A stretch of 64,000 nt of DNA from Nocardia cyriacigeorgica (GTDB lineage Bacteria > Actinomycetota > Actinomycetes > Mycobacteriales > Mycobacteriaceae): contig NZ_VBUT01000001.1 in the NCBI RefSeq assembly GCF_005863245.1, positions 62,001-126,000 of the forward strand, written 5' to 3'. This document shows positions 50,974 through 59,385 of this stretch, one piece after another; position 1 is the first letter of the stretch; every line of letters begins with the position of its first letter. The notes beneath the pieces are model-generated. The model had not been told where the DNA came from and made no database searches. It saw only the letters and a list, made by a program, of their open reading frames with translations. The position numbers and the translations under genes were made by a program.

Positions 50974-51051
50974 GGCATTCAGTGTCGCACTGCGCACCGA
51001 CCGGTCCGCAGGCCACCGTCGCGGCGGCGTGGCGGGAGTGGCCCGGCGGGG

Positions 51052-51756
51052 TTATCCGGCGGCGAACGCCAGGTTCTCCGGTGTGGTCGGCACGGCGAGC
51101 CCGGCCAGCGCGTTCGCGTGCAGGGCGCGCTTGATCACCGGCAGGTTCGGCTTGCGGTTGCCGGCCAGGGCCGCGGCCTGAGCGACGGCGGCGGCGACGA
51201 GCGCGTCGGCCTCGGCCTTACCGTCGACGATGCCCGCGGCGATCGCCTCGTCGGCCGGGAAGCGGTGCCCGGTGGTCATGGCCTTGACCGCGACCTGGTT
51301 GGTGAGCCGCTCGGTGAGCAGGGCGTTCATGCCGATGGTGAACGGCATGCCCAGGTGCACCTCGGGCAGGCTGTAGAAGCCGCGGTCGGCGCGCATCAGC
51401 CGGAAATCGTGCGAGGTGGCCAGCATGGCGCCCGCGCCGAAGGCGTGGCCGTTGATGGCGGCGACGGTCGCCATCGGGAAGGTCAGCAGCCGGGTGTAGA
51501 TCGAATGCACGCGGTCGAGATAGCCGTGCATCTGATCCAGGTTGGCGAACAGCCAGTCGGTGTCGAGGCCGTTGCTGAAGAACTTCCCGGAGGCGGTGGT
51601 GACCAGCGCGGCGGGACCCTCGGACGCCTCGACGGTGTCGAGGTGGGCGTGGATCTCGGCGATCCAGTCCGGGTGGAAGCGGTTCTCACTGTCGGTCTGC
51701 CCCTCGTTGCCGAGGTAGAGCACGAACACATCCCCATCACGTTCCAGATACGGCAT
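51052..51756 (-). CDS. Enoyl-CoA hydratase/isomerase family protein
   Basis: 234-residue crotonase-fold protein, shorter than typical hydratases and similar to delta3-delta2 enoyl-CoA isomerase. Oxyanion-hole residues are in [14 protein letters not shown] and [14 protein letters not shown]. The position usually occupied by a catalytic Glu is in [11 protein letters not shown]. It may shift the double bond of unsaturated acyl-CoA in beta-oxidation. The ATG has TACGCT 6 nt upstream. It is alone on its strand between amiB1 and deoD. Confidence 0.88.
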   Translation of the reverse strand: MPYLERDGDVFVLYLGNEGQTDSENRFHPDWIAEIHAHLDTVEASEGPAALVTTASGKFFSNGLDTDWLFANLDQMHGYLDRVHSIYTRLLTFPMATVAAINGHAFGAGAMLATSHDFRLMRADRGFYSLPEVHLGMPFTIGMNALLTERLTNQVAVKAMTTGHRFPADEAIAAGIVDGKAEADALVAAAVAQAAALAGNRKPNLPVIKRALHANALAGLAVPTTPENLAFAAG

Positions 51757-51762
51757 GCGTGC

Positions 51763-51768
51763 AGCGTA
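51763..51768 (-). promoter_or_regulatory. Putative -10 hexamer TACGCT of the isomerase gene
   Basis: The minus-strand TACGCT lies 6 nt before the ATG at 51756, so a leaderless transcript is predicted. Confidence 0.4.
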
Positions 51769-51860
51769 TCGGTACCGGCGAGCAAGTCCTACTCACGGGT
51801 AGCAAGCGCTCGGGTGGGTTCGGTCACCTTGCGTACCCGCCCGAGGCGGCCCGGGGCCGA

Positions 51861-51866
51861 TACAGT
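51861..51866 (+). promoter_or_regulatory. Putative -10 hexamer TACAGT of the deoD-pmmB operon
   Basis: TACAGT lies 7 nt before the ATG at 51874, so a leaderless transcript is predicted. Confidence 0.45.
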
Positions 51867-51873
51867 TGCCGTC

Positions 51874-52653
51874 ATGCTTGCCGAACAGGCCGCCGCCGCG
51901 ATCGCCGAACGGACCGGAGTGCCACGCCATCCCGTCGCGGTGGTGCTCGGATCCGGTTGGCAGGACGCCGTCATGGAGATCGGGACCCCCACCGCGTCGG
52001 TGTCGATGTCGGAGCTGCCCGGCATCGCGGTACCGACGGCGCTCGGGCATGTGGGCATGGTGCATTCGATACCCGTCGGCGAGACGCCGGTGCTGGTGCT
52101 CATGGGCCGTCAGCACCTGTACGAGGGCCACGCCCCCGATGACGTGGTGCGTCCGGTGCGCGCCGCCATCGCCGCGGGCGCGCAGACCGTGCTGCTCACC
52201 AATGCCGCCGGCGGTATCCGGCCCGGCCTGCATGTCGGCGAACCGGTGCTGATCAGCGATCACATCAACCTCACCGGCCGGACCCCGCTGTCGGGCGCGA
52301 CCTTCGTGAACATGGTCGACGCGTGGGATCCGCAGCTGCGTGAGCTGGCCCGCCGGGTGGATCCGTCGCTCACCGAGGGGGTCTACGCGGGCCTGTCCGG
52401 GCCGCAGTACGAGACGCCCGCCGAGATCCGGATGCTGGCCACTCTCGGCGCCGATCTGGTGGGCATGTCCACCGTGCTCGAGGCCATCGCCTGCCGCGCC
52501 CTCGACGTCAGACTGCTCGGCATCTCCCTGGTCACCAACCTGGCCGCCGGCGTCACCGGCGAGGCGCTCTCGCACGCCGAGGTGCTGGCCGAGGGCCGGG
52601 CGGCGGCGCCACGCCTGGGCAAACTCCTGCGTGGCGTGCTGGAGCAGCTGTAG
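51874..52653 (+). CDS. deoD: Purine nucleoside phosphorylase
   Basis: 259-residue trimeric-type PNP that splits purine (deoxy)nucleosides with phosphate to base and pentose-1-phosphate. Phosphate site [15 protein letters not shown], then [34 protein letters not shown] in two parts, and the purine site [18 protein letters not shown] with a later VTNLAAGV. The stop directly abuts the ATG of pmmB. The symbol follows M. tuberculosis deoD (Rv3307), though the protein is of the PunA type. Confidence 0.95.
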   Translation: MLAEQAAAAIAERTGVPRHPVAVVLGSGWQDAVMEIGTPTASVSMSELPGIAVPTALGHVGMVHSIPVGETPVLVLMGRQHLYEGHAPDDVVRPVRAAIAAGAQTVLLTNAAGGIRPGLHVGEPVLISDHINLTGRTPLSGATFVNMVDAWDPQLRELARRVDPSLTEGVYAGLSGPQYETPAEIRMLATLGADLVGMSTVLEAIACRALDVRLLGISLVTNLAAGVTGEALSHAEVLAEGRAAAPRLGKLLRGVLEQL

Positions 52654-54162
52654 ATGCTGCGCTTCGGGACGGCAGGATTGCGCGGGCCACTACGCGAGGG
52701 CCCCGACGGCATGAACGTGACCACGGTGAGCCGGGCCACGGCAGGAATCGCGGACTGGCTGCGTGAGCGCTGCCTCGGCGGCGGCCGGGTGATCGTCGGC
52801 CGCGACGCGCGCCACGGCTCGGCCGAGTTCGCCACCGCGGCCGCCGAGATCTTCGCCGCCGCCGGCTTCCCGGTGACGCTGCTGCCCGAACCCCTGCCCA
52901 CCCCGGTGACGGCCTTCGCGGTGCGCGAGCTGGGCGCGGTGGCCGGCGTCCAGATCACCGCGTCGCACAATCCGGCCACCGACAACGGCTACAAGGTCTA
53001 CCTCGACGGTGGCGCCCAGCTCCTGGCACCGGCCGACACCGAGATCGAAGCCAGGATCGAGGCGGTGACCGAACCGATCCCGCGCACTCCGGTGGCGCCG
53101 TCGGATGCCGATCTGGTGCGCCGTTACCTCGACCGGGTGACCGCGTTGCCGACGGTGATCGGCGGGCCGGGCGAGCGCGCGACCATCCGGATCGCGCTGA
53201 CCCCGCTGCATGGCGTCGGTGGCGACACGGCCCGAGCCGCGCTGACCGCCGCCGGTTTCACCGACCTGCACGTGGTGGAGGAACAGTTCACCCCCGATCC
53301 GGACTTCCCGACCGTCGCCTTCCCGAACCCGGAGGAGCCGGGCGCGACGGATCTGCTCGTCGCCCTGGCCGAGCGCGTCGGCGCCGATCTCGCGATCGCC
53401 CTCGACCCCGACGCCGACCGATGCGCGATCGGTGTACCCGGCCCCGATGGCAGGGTGCGGATGCTGCGCGGCGACGAAACCGGTGTCCTCCTGGCCGATT
53501 ACGTGCTGCACCACGCACCGGCCGATGCCCTGGTCGCCACGACGATCGTGTCCTCGCGGCTGCTGTCGCGGCTGGCGCCCGCGCGCGGCGCCCGCTACGC
53601 CGAGACGCTGACCGGCTTCAAATGGCTGGCCCGCGCGGGCGACGGGCTCGTATACGCCTACGAGGAAGCTATCGGGCACTGCGTCGATCCGGCCACGGTG
53701 CGCGACAAGGACGGCATCTCCGCGGCCGTGCTGGCCGCCGATCTGGTGGCGCGGCGGAAGGCCGCGGGGCGCACCTTGCTGGACGAACTCGACGCCTACG
53801 CGGTCGAATTCGGGGTACACGCGGGCGATCAGGTCTCATTGCGGCTCGCCGATCAGGCGAGTGCGGCGGCGTTGCTGGCGCGGCTGCGCGCGACGCCGCC
53901 GGACGTCATCGCCGGGACGCCCGTGCGGGTCACCGACCTGAGCACCGCGCGCGGCCGGATGCGTACCGACGCACTGATTTTCGAGGGCGAGTCGGCGCGA
54001 GTGGTCATCCGGCCGTCCGGGACCGAACCGAAGCTCAAGTGCTATCTCGAGGTCGTGCGGCCCGTCGCTGGGCCAGGTGACCTCGGGCAGGCGAGAGCGA
54101 TTGCCGCGCAACAGCTCCGCGAACTGCGCGCCTACTGCGAGGCGCTGGGCGAATCATCGTGA
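52654..54162 (+). CDS. pmmB: Phosphohexomutase-family protein PmmB, possibly a phosphopentomutase
   Basis: 502-residue alpha-D-phosphohexomutase. Domain 1 has the catalytic phosphoserine Ser104 in ITASHNPATDNGYKVY; domain 2 the Mg loop DPDADRCAIG; domain 3 the sugar loop YAYEEAIGH; domain 4 the phosphate loop RPSGTEPKLKCY. Its ATG directly follows the deoD stop with no gap. Because the neighbours are PNP and, further on, thymidine phosphorylase, it may act on ribose- or deoxyribose-1-phosphate, as PGM2-type mutases do, rather than on mannose. Confidence 0.93.
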   Translation: MLRFGTAGLRGPLREGPDGMNVTTVSRATAGIADWLRERCLGGGRVIVGRDARHGSAEFATAAAEIFAAAGFPVTLLPEPLPTPVTAFAVRELGAVAGVQITASHNPATDNGYKVYLDGGAQLLAPADTEIEARIEAVTEPIPRTPVAPSDADLVRRYLDRVTALPTVIGGPGERATIRIALTPLHGVGGDTARAALTAAGFTDLHVVEEQFTPDPDFPTVAFPNPEEPGATDLLVALAERVGADLAIALDPDADRCAIGVPGPDGRVRMLRGDETGVLLADYVLHHAPADALVATTIVSSRLLSRLAPARGARYAETLTGFKWLARAGDGLVYAYEEAIGHCVDPATVRDKDGISAAVLAADLVARRKAAGRTLLDELDAYAVEFGVHAGDQVSLRLADQASAAALLARLRATPPDVIAGTPVRVTDLSTARGRMRTDALIFEGESARVVIRPSGTEPKLKCYLEVVRPVAGPGDLGQARAIAAQQLRELRAYCEALGESS

Positions 54163-54209
54163 GCACACGAACGCACGTCCCAGCGACGACCTCAGACGCG
54201 TAGCTGGGG

Positions 54210-54327
54210 CTCGAACCGCTGAGAGCTCTGACCGCCGAGCGCTTCTCGAACCGCACAGCTCGAACTGCTGAGCGCAGCTCGAACAGCTCTGCGGCCCGAA
54301 TCGCTCAGCGCGGCCCGAATTGCCGGT
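54210..54327. repeat. Degenerate 14-19 bp tandem repeat tract
   Basis: Seven copies of a CTCGAACCGCTGAG-like unit start at 54210, 54226, 54245, 54259, 54278, 54295 and 54314. The last copies read CCCGAA. The tract fills the spacer between convergent pmmB and upp and runs into the 3' end of upp. Confidence 0.65.
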
Positions 54328-54928
54328 CGCCGGCGTCACCGAGACCGGGCACGATATAGGCGTCGGCATTGAGGCCGGTGTCGATGGCCGCGGTGATCAG
54401 CTGCACCGGCAGGCCGGAATCCTCCAGCAGCGCAACCCCTTCCGGCGCCGAGACGACGCACAGCGCCGTGATGTCGGTGGCGCCGCGACCGGCCAGCAGT
54501 TCCAGGGTGTGCCGCATGGACCCGCCCGTGGCCAGCATCGGGTCCAGCACGAACACCGGAATCCCGGACAGATCGGCCGGCAGCGATTCCAGGTACGGCA
54601 CCGGCTGATGCGTCGTCTCGTCGCGGGCGATGCCGACGAAGCCGACCCGCGCATCCGGGATGAGTGCTGCAGCGGCGTCGACCATTCCGAGCCCGGCCCG
54701 TAGCACCGGCACCAGCAGCGGGGGCTGCGCCAGCCGCGCGCCCTCGGTGACGGTGATCGGCGTGTTGATGTCGAACCGGGTCAGCGGCGCGTCGCGCAAC
54801 GCCTCGTAGATCAGCAGGCCCGTCAAGTCCCGCAACGCCGAACGAAACGCCGAGTTGGGGGTGCGCTCGTCCCGCAGAACGGTCAGCAGAGCCGCGGCGA
54901 GCGGGTGATCCACAGTGTGCGTACGCAT
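54305..54928 (-). CDS. upp: Uracil phosphoribosyltransferase
   Basis: 207-residue UPRT making UMP from uracil and PRPP. The start [20 protein letters not shown] is typical, [18 protein letters not shown] follows, the PRPP loop is in [21 protein letters not shown], and the uracil site is near [15 protein letters not shown] at the end. The ATG has TATCGT 6 nt upstream. Its last codons overlap the tandem repeat tract. It belongs to the nucleoside salvage group. Confidence 0.96.
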   Translation of the reverse strand: MRTHTVDHPLAAALLTVLRDERTPNSAFRSALRDLTGLLIYEALRDAPLTRFDINTPITVTEGARLAQPPLLVPVLRAGLGMVDAAAALIPDARVGFVGIARDETTHQPVPYLESLPADLSGIPVFVLDPMLATGGSMRHTLELLAGRGATDITALCVVSAPEGVALLEDSGLPVQLITAAIDTGLNADAYIVPGLGDAGDRQFGPR

Positions 54929-54934
54929 GAAGGA

Positions 54935-54940
54935 ACGATA
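54935..54940 (-). promoter_or_regulatory. Putative -10 hexamer TATCGT of upp
   Basis: The minus-strand TATCGT lies 6 nt before the ATG at 54928, so a leaderless transcript is predicted. Confidence 0.45.
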
Positions 54941-55074
54941 AAGTCGGATCAGGGTTCGCCGCCGTAGTCGCCGAAAACTTTTTCCGACGATCTGGAACCG
55001 ATCGGCGGATCGCTGCGTCGAATCAGGTAGATGACATACTCTGCCCGGAAACGAAGACGATGGGGGAAGCTCTG

Positions 55075-55392
55075 ATGAAGAGGATCTCAGCGGATACCGA
55101 GGGCATCGCCGCGTACGGTGCCACCGCCGGGGTGATGGCGGGCGAGCTCGCGGCGGCGGGAGCGGGAGCCGCCGGTGCGGGCCCGGCGCTACTGGGTCCG
55201 ATCTTCGGTCTGATCGGCGGTGATTTCCTGGCCGCGTATGCCGCCACCCACGCGGGCCATGTCGCCGCGATCGGCCAGCTGTCGGCCGTGGTGTCGAGCA
55301 TGAGCACCGCAGCGGTGGGTGCGGCGGCCAACTACGCGGGCACCGACACCGATATCGCCGACTCGCTGCGGACCACGTCCGCAGAAGGGTGA
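55075..55392 (+). CDS. EspC-like type VII secretion substrate
   Basis: 105-residue Ala/Gly-rich helical protein resembling the EspC family of ESX substrates. The first part ([21 protein letters not shown]) and the helix ending [20 protein letters not shown] form a likely helical hairpin. Near the C-terminus YAGTD fits the YxxxD/E export signal of type VII substrates. The ATG at 55075 is chosen because GGGGGAAG lies just upstream; an ATG at 55060 would place that site inside the gene. It starts a four-gene operon with the hydrolase 4 nt downstream. Confidence 0.8.
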   Translation: MKRISADTEGIAAYGATAGVMAGELAAAGAGAAGAGPALLGPIFGLIGGDFLAAYAATHAGHVAAIGQLSAVVSSMSTAAVGAAANYAGTDTDIADSLRTTSAEG

Positions 55393-55396
55393 GCCG

Positions 55397-56521
55397 GTGA
55401 TCGACATCAATGTGCTGGCGAAACCGATCTTCGATCTGCTCGCCAGTTTCGGTACCGGTGTGCTTCCCGTCGGCGGCCCCGGCGACGCACTGCGCACCAC
55501 CTCGACCGCGATCGACCAGGTGCACGAGCTCGGCCGCAACAGCATCAACCAGATGAACAGCGTGTGGGACGGTAAGGGCGCCGACGCGGCGACCTCCAAG
55601 GCGCTGCGCGTGCAGACCAGCGCGGCCACCATCTCCGACCGCGGCAACGAAATGTCGACCGTCGTCGGCCAGGCCGCGGCCGAGGTGGAGACCGGGCAGA
55701 AGGATCTCACCGCCATCGCGCAGTCGTTCGTCGACACCGCGGTGGCCGCGGGCCCGACGCTGACCACTCCGGTCGGACTGAGCATGCTCGTCGGCTCGGC
55801 CATCGACCATCTCGGTCAGGCCCTCGGCGTGGTCGGCCGAGTGCAGAACGAGCTGTCCACGCACACCGCCTCGATGCAGCAGCTGGCCCCGCCGCCGTCG
55901 ACCGCGCCCGCCAGCGTGGCCGCGCCGGTCAGCGCGGCCACCTCCGGCCTCGGCTCGATGGCTTCGGGTGTCATGGGCACGGCGGGCTCGATGCTCAGCA
56001 CGGTGATGAGCTCGCCGTCCACAAGCTCGGGCTCGCGCAGCAGCAGCTCCGGCAGCCGGACCGCCACCAGCTCGTCGTCGAAGTCCGGTTCCGGCACCAC
56101 CGGCAGCGGCAAGGCCACCGGCGAGGGCGTCATGATCACCCTGCCCGACGGCAGCCAGGTCGAAGCGCCCAACGAGAAGGCCGCCACCGCGGTGAAGGCC
56201 GCGATCGGCGCGGTCGGCACGCCCTACGTCTGGGGCGGCAACACCCCGGGCGCGGGCATCGACTGCAGCGGCCTGACGAAATACGCCTACGGCGAGGCAG
56301 GCGTCGAACTGCCGCGTCTGGCGCAGGAACAGCACATCGGACACACCCAGGTGTCCCCCGGCGACCTCATGCCCGGCGATCTGGCGGTCTGGGACGGCCA
56401 CGTCGCCATGGTCGTCGGCAACGGTCAACTCGTCGAGGCCGGCGACCCGGTCTCCATCAGCGCGATCCGAACGGAGAACTTGGACATGGAGTTCTACGGC
56501 TTCTACAGGCCCACCGAATGA
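55397..56521 (+). CDS. WXG-type protein fused to NlpC/P60 peptidase
   Basis: 374-residue protein of unknown target. The N-terminal 160 residues are helical and contain the WxG turn in [12 protein letters not shown] (about residue 55), as in ESX WXG100 partners. A Ser/Thr-rich linker (residues about 205-240) joins an NlpC/P60 domain with the catalytic Cys290 in [12 protein letters not shown] and His335 in [12 protein letters not shown]. It has no Sec signal. The likely role is a cell-wall-cleaving hydrolase exported by a type VII system together with the EspC-like protein. The GTG start overlaps nothing, but the next gene overlaps by 4 bp. Confidence 0.88.
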   Translation: MIDINVLAKPIFDLLASFGTGVLPVGGPGDALRTTSTAIDQVHELGRNSINQMNSVWDGKGADAATSKALRVQTSAATISDRGNEMSTVVGQAAAEVETGQKDLTAIAQSFVDTAVAAGPTLTTPVGLSMLVGSAIDHLGQALGVVGRVQNELSTHTASMQQLAPPPSTAPASVAAPVSAATSGLGSMASGVMGTAGSMLSTVMSSPSTSSGSRSSSSGSRTATSSSSKSGSGTTGSGKATGEGVMITLPDGSQVEAPNEKAATAVKAAIGAVGTPYVWGGNTPGAGIDCSGLTKYAYGEAGVELPRLAQEQHIGHTQVSPGDLMPGDLAVWDGHVAMVVGNGQLVEAGDPVSISAIRTENLDMEFYGFYRPTE

Positions 56522-56868
56522 GCGAACAGCCGACGCCCGCCATCCCCAACGTCACGGTGGCGGCCAGCAGCAACCGATCCGGCACCATCTCGGTGCGCGC
56601 CACCGACCAGGGGATGCCGGTGGAGATCAAGTTCGAGCGCAGCGAATACCGTTACGGCGCACAGGCTCTCGCCGCGGAGATCCTGCGGCTCACCCAGCGC
56701 TCCACCGTCGCCGCCAAGGCTCGCCGCCGCGAGGTGCTCGCCGAGTCGGGCATGCCCGACGACATCCTCGACCGGCTCGGGCTGCCGACGCGCCAGCAGG
56801 CGGTGGACGAGCTGGACCGCATCGATGACGCCGACACTGGACAGACGAGCTGGATGAGGCCGGTATGA
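56518..56868 (+). CDS. Hypothetical protein of the T7SS cassette, YbaB-like
   Basis: 116-residue soluble protein. The N-terminal half is beta-like ([29 protein letters not shown] in two parts), with a basic helical region ([18 protein letters not shown]) after it. The pattern is YbaB/EbfC-like, a type often found beside ESX substrate genes, but weaker than in the next gene. ATGA overlaps on both sides show coupled translation with the hydrolase and the next gene. Its job may be chaperone-like; this is inferred. Confidence 0.7.
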   Translation: MSEQPTPAIPNVTVAASSNRSGTISVRATDQGMPVEIKFERSEYRYGAQALAAEILRLTQRSTVAAKARRREVLAESGMPDDILDRLGLPTRQQAVDELDRIDDADTGQTSWMRPV

Positions 56869-57212
56869 GCGCGGAAATGGACGCCCTGGTCGCCGGGGCC
56901 ACGCAGAAACTCGAGGCGCTCGAGGCCGCGCTGTACGGCCTCAAGCAGGTGCGCGGGCGTTTCACCACCGAAGACGGCATGGTCAGCGCCGAGGTGAACA
57001 GCGACGGCGCGCTGGTCGCGCTGTCGCTGGCGGAAACGGTCACCTCGCTGCCGCCGGCCGAGGTCTCCCAGCTCATCATCTGGGCCTGCCGGCAGGCCGC
57101 CGAGGACGCCGGCGGGCAGCGCTCGAACGTCGTTGCCGCACTGAACGAGTCGTTCGCGGCCGACTCGCCGACCGCCACGGGCACCGTTGGGGCCAGCCCG
57201 GATAGTGCCTGA
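56865..57212 (+). CDS. YbaB/EbfC family protein of the T7SS cassette
   Basis: 115-residue protein with a YbaB/EbfC-like core: a long N-terminal helix (MDALVAGATQKLEALEAALYGLKQV), then beta strands RFTTEDGMVSAEVNSDGALVALSL in two parts, then a second helix from PPAEVSQLIIWACRQAAED. The fold is used by nucleoid proteins and by EspL-type ESX accessory proteins. It overlaps the previous gene by 4 bp and ends the four-gene operon. Confidence 0.75.
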   Translation: MSAEMDALVAGATQKLEALEAALYGLKQVRGRFTTEDGMVSAEVNSDGALVALSLAETVTSLPPAEVSQLIIWACRQAAEDAGGQRSNVVAALNESFAADSPTATGTVGASPDSA

Positions 57213-57225
57213 GCCAGAAGCTCGA

Positions 57226-57231
57226 TAGGCT
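57226..57231 (+). promoter_or_regulatory. Putative -10 hexamer TAGGCT of the Rv3311-like gene
   Basis: TAGGCT lies 7 nt before the ATG at 57239, so a leaderless transcript separate from the T7SS operon is predicted. Confidence 0.4.
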
Positions 57232-57238
57232 TCGGCAC

Positions 57239-58501
57239 ATGGCTTCTGGAGACATCGTCCCGATCGAGCTCGGTCTGACCGACGGCGATCTCGTCACCCT
57301 GTGGGCACCGCGCTGGCGTGACGGTGACGACGAGTGGGAGGCGTTCCTCGGCCACGAGGACGCCCTCTACGGGTTCGAGTCGGTCGCCGAACTAGCGGCG
57401 TTCATCCGGACCGATACCGACAACGATCTGGTCGACCATCCGGCCTGGAAGGTCGTGGCCGGGTTGTCGGCGGTGGAACTGGAGCCGGAGGACAACTTCA
57501 CCTTCGACCTGATCGGGGTTCCCGAGCTGGTCGCGAGCGATCCGGACGCCGAGATCGTCGCCGAACTCGAGGACACCCTCGCCATGGTGCGCAATATCGG
57601 CGAGGTGTGCGAGCTGGAGGTGGTGACCAAGTTCTTCGGCTCGCATCCGGTGCTCGGCGCGCTGCCCAGCGGCATCAACGCCTTCGTCGGCCGCGACGGT
57701 GAGGAGCTCTGGGATCAGATCGGCGCGGCCATCGCCAAGGACTGGGACGCCGTCGTCGATGCCATCGACTCGGTGGTGCAGACCCCCGACGTGGATGCCG
57801 ACGCCGTCGCGGTGGCCGAGGCCGAGCTGCTGGCCGCCGAGGAGAACGTGGTCGAAGCCGACGACGCGGCCGATGCCGACACCGATTACGAGCCGGTCGA
57901 CCTCACCGCGGACAACGACGAAGCCGAAGAGGACGTCGAAGACGACGAGGACGAGTCGTTCTGGACCGAGGTCGGCATCGACCCGATCAAGATCGTCACC
58001 GGCGAGGGCACCTACTTCACGCTGCGCTGCTACCTCGACGACGAGCCGATCTTCCTCGGCAGCAAGGGCTCCATCACCGTGTTCAACTCAGAGCGCGCGC
58101 TGGCCCGCTACCTGGCCGACGATCACGAACACGATCTGGCCCGGGTGTCCACCTTCGGTGAGGTGCAGACCGCGGCAGTGGACGGCTCGCTCGAGGTCGA
58201 GGTCACCGACGAGAACGTCTACGTGCTGCCCGGCCTGGCCGAGGACCTCGGCGACGGCCCCGAATCGGTCGATATCGAACAACTCGACCTGGCCGTCGAA
58301 CTGTTCACCGACGCCGCCGACTACGCCGACGACGACACCGTGGAGCAGGGCCTGGCCCAGTCCACCCCGCTCGGCTGGTACGTCTCCTACCTGCTGAACC
58401 CGGACCCGTCCCGGATGGCGCCCAACCCGCCGTTCACCGCCGAAGCGAAGGCCTGGCGGGAGCTGGAACGCAACTTCGAGTCGCGACTCGACCCGCAGTG
58501 A
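57239..58501 (+). CDS. Conserved acidic protein, Rv3311-like
   Basis: 420-residue very acidic soluble protein. Two similar globular parts are separated by a long Asp/Glu/Ala-rich linker (residues about 185-240, for example EEDVEDDEDESFW). Each part has a strand pattern with aromatic/acid residues (FLGHEDALYGFESVAELAAFI and FLGSKGSITVFNSERALARYL), so an internal duplication is likely. It matches the length and place of M. tuberculosis Rv3311, as I recall it. The function is unknown; some databases call relatives primosomal protein without clear grounds. Confidence 0.8.
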   Translation: MASGDIVPIELGLTDGDLVTLWAPRWRDGDDEWEAFLGHEDALYGFESVAELAAFIRTDTDNDLVDHPAWKVVAGLSAVELEPEDNFTFDLIGVPELVASDPDAEIVAELEDTLAMVRNIGEVCELEVVTKFFGSHPVLGALPSGINAFVGRDGEELWDQIGAAIAKDWDAVVDAIDSVVQTPDVDADAVAVAEAELLAAEENVVEADDAADADTDYEPVDLTADNDEAEEDVEDDEDESFWTEVGIDPIKIVTGEGTYFTLRCYLDDEPIFLGSKGSITVFNSERALARYLADDHEHDLARVSTFGEVQTAAVDGSLEVEVTDENVYVLPGLAEDLGDGPESVDIEQLDLAVELFTDAADYADDDTVEQGLAQSTPLGWYVSYLLNPDPSRMAPNPPFTAEAKAWRELERNFESRLDPQ

Positions 58502-58507
58502 TCCGCA

Positions 58508-58548
58508 CCGGCTGGACCGGGCGTCGGTATCACGCCCGGTTCAGCCGG
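58508..58548. terminator. Bidirectional terminator between convergent genes
   Basis: A 17-bp stem with one G-T pair, CCGGCTGGACCGGGCGT with ACGCCCGGTTCAGCCGG, and a 7-nt loop. It lies after the Rv3311-like stop and overlaps the stop of the thioesterase gene. Confidence 0.75.
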
Positions 58549-59240
58549 ATCCAGATCTGCTCGGCCCGCCCGAGCAGGCGGCCGTCGGCGCCGTAGACGG
58601 CGGTGGAGGCGAACGATTTGCGTCCCTGTTCGCCCTGGTCGGCGCCCACGACGACGCACTTCTCCCCCACCTCGGGCAACGCGAACACACTCGCGGTCAT
58701 CGATCCGAGCAGCGCCGGACGCTCCAGCATCTCCGGCAAGGCCCAGCCACCCGGGCAGTCCATCGCGGCCCACAGCAGCGTCGGGTCGATCGGCAGCGAA
58801 TCGCCGGGCACCCACGGCGCGGCGACCACACCTGGTCGTACCGCGCCGGGCGCGAGCCCCAGCCCGTCGCGGCGGGCGGTTCCGCAGACGAAGCAGTACC
58901 GGAACATCTCGCTGTCGTTGCGGTAAGCCACGGAGGCCGCGTCGGCGTCGGCGAAGGTCACCGCGTCCGGAACCGTGCGCTCGAATGCCCCGGCCGCGGC
59001 TTCGGCGATGACGGTGGCGTCGTCGTACAGCCCGTCCGTGCGCAGCACCAGCGGCACATCGAGCGGCGCGGGCGCCCGCAGCGTCACCCGAACGGGCGCC
59101 GCGTCGGCCGAGGCGATCGCGTCCGGCCCCTGAGACTGTGCAACGGCAGCACAGTGGCGTGCGACCAGGCCGGCCACATAACCACCGTTGCCGGAGCCGG
59201 AAGGACCATTGAACCGGGCAGAAATCCGCAATTCCGTCAC
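58530..59240 (-). CDS. Acyl-CoA thioesterase-like (hotdog) protein
   Basis: 236-residue protein with the hotdog thioesterase start FNGPSGSGNGGYVAGLVARHC, a pattern seen in bacterial acyl-CoA thioesterases that have a double hotdog layout. Around residue 120 there is YCFVCGTARRDGLG, and the end is GADGRLLGRAEQIWIRL. Which acyl-CoA it cleaves is unknown. It starts at a GTG with TAGTTT 6 nt upstream and ends in the shared terminator. Confidence 0.78.
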   Translation of the reverse strand: MTELRISARFNGPSGSGNGGYVAGLVARHCAAVAQSQGPDAIASADAAPVRVTLRAPAPLDVPLVLRTDGLYDDATVIAEAAAGAFERTVPDAVTFADADAASVAYRNDSEMFRYCFVCGTARRDGLGLAPGAVRPGVVAAPWVPGDSLPIDPTLLWAAMDCPGGWALPEMLERPALLGSMTASVFALPEVGEKCVVVGADQGEQGRKSFASTAVYGADGRLLGRAEQIWIRLNRA

Positions 59241-59246
59241 GAATTC

Positions 59247-59252
59247 AAACTA
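59247..59252 (-). promoter_or_regulatory. Putative -10 hexamer TAGTTT of the thioesterase gene
   Basis: The minus-strand TAGTTT lies 6 nt before the GTG at 59240, so a leaderless transcript is predicted. Confidence 0.4.
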
Positions 59253-59299
59253 ACCGTTGCCCGTCTCGGCATACGGTGCGCACCCGGCGATCGGTCCCT

Positions 59300-59340
59300 G
59301 CCCCGGCCCGCTGACGCGCCGGACCAGCTCGGCCCGGGGC
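59300..59340 (-). terminator. Putative terminator after add
   Basis: Arms GCCCCGGCCCG and CGGCCCGGGGC pair over 11 bp with one mismatch around a 19-nt loop, about 45 bp after the add stop. Confidence 0.4.
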
Positions 59341-59385
59341 GTTCACGAAGTCTGCGGCCATCCCCGGCAACACGCCTCCCGGCCC

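Noticed and set aside
55075..57212. Prophage or mobile island for the T7SS cassette
   Set aside because: No integrase, transposase, tRNA or flanking direct repeats, and base composition is like the neighbours.
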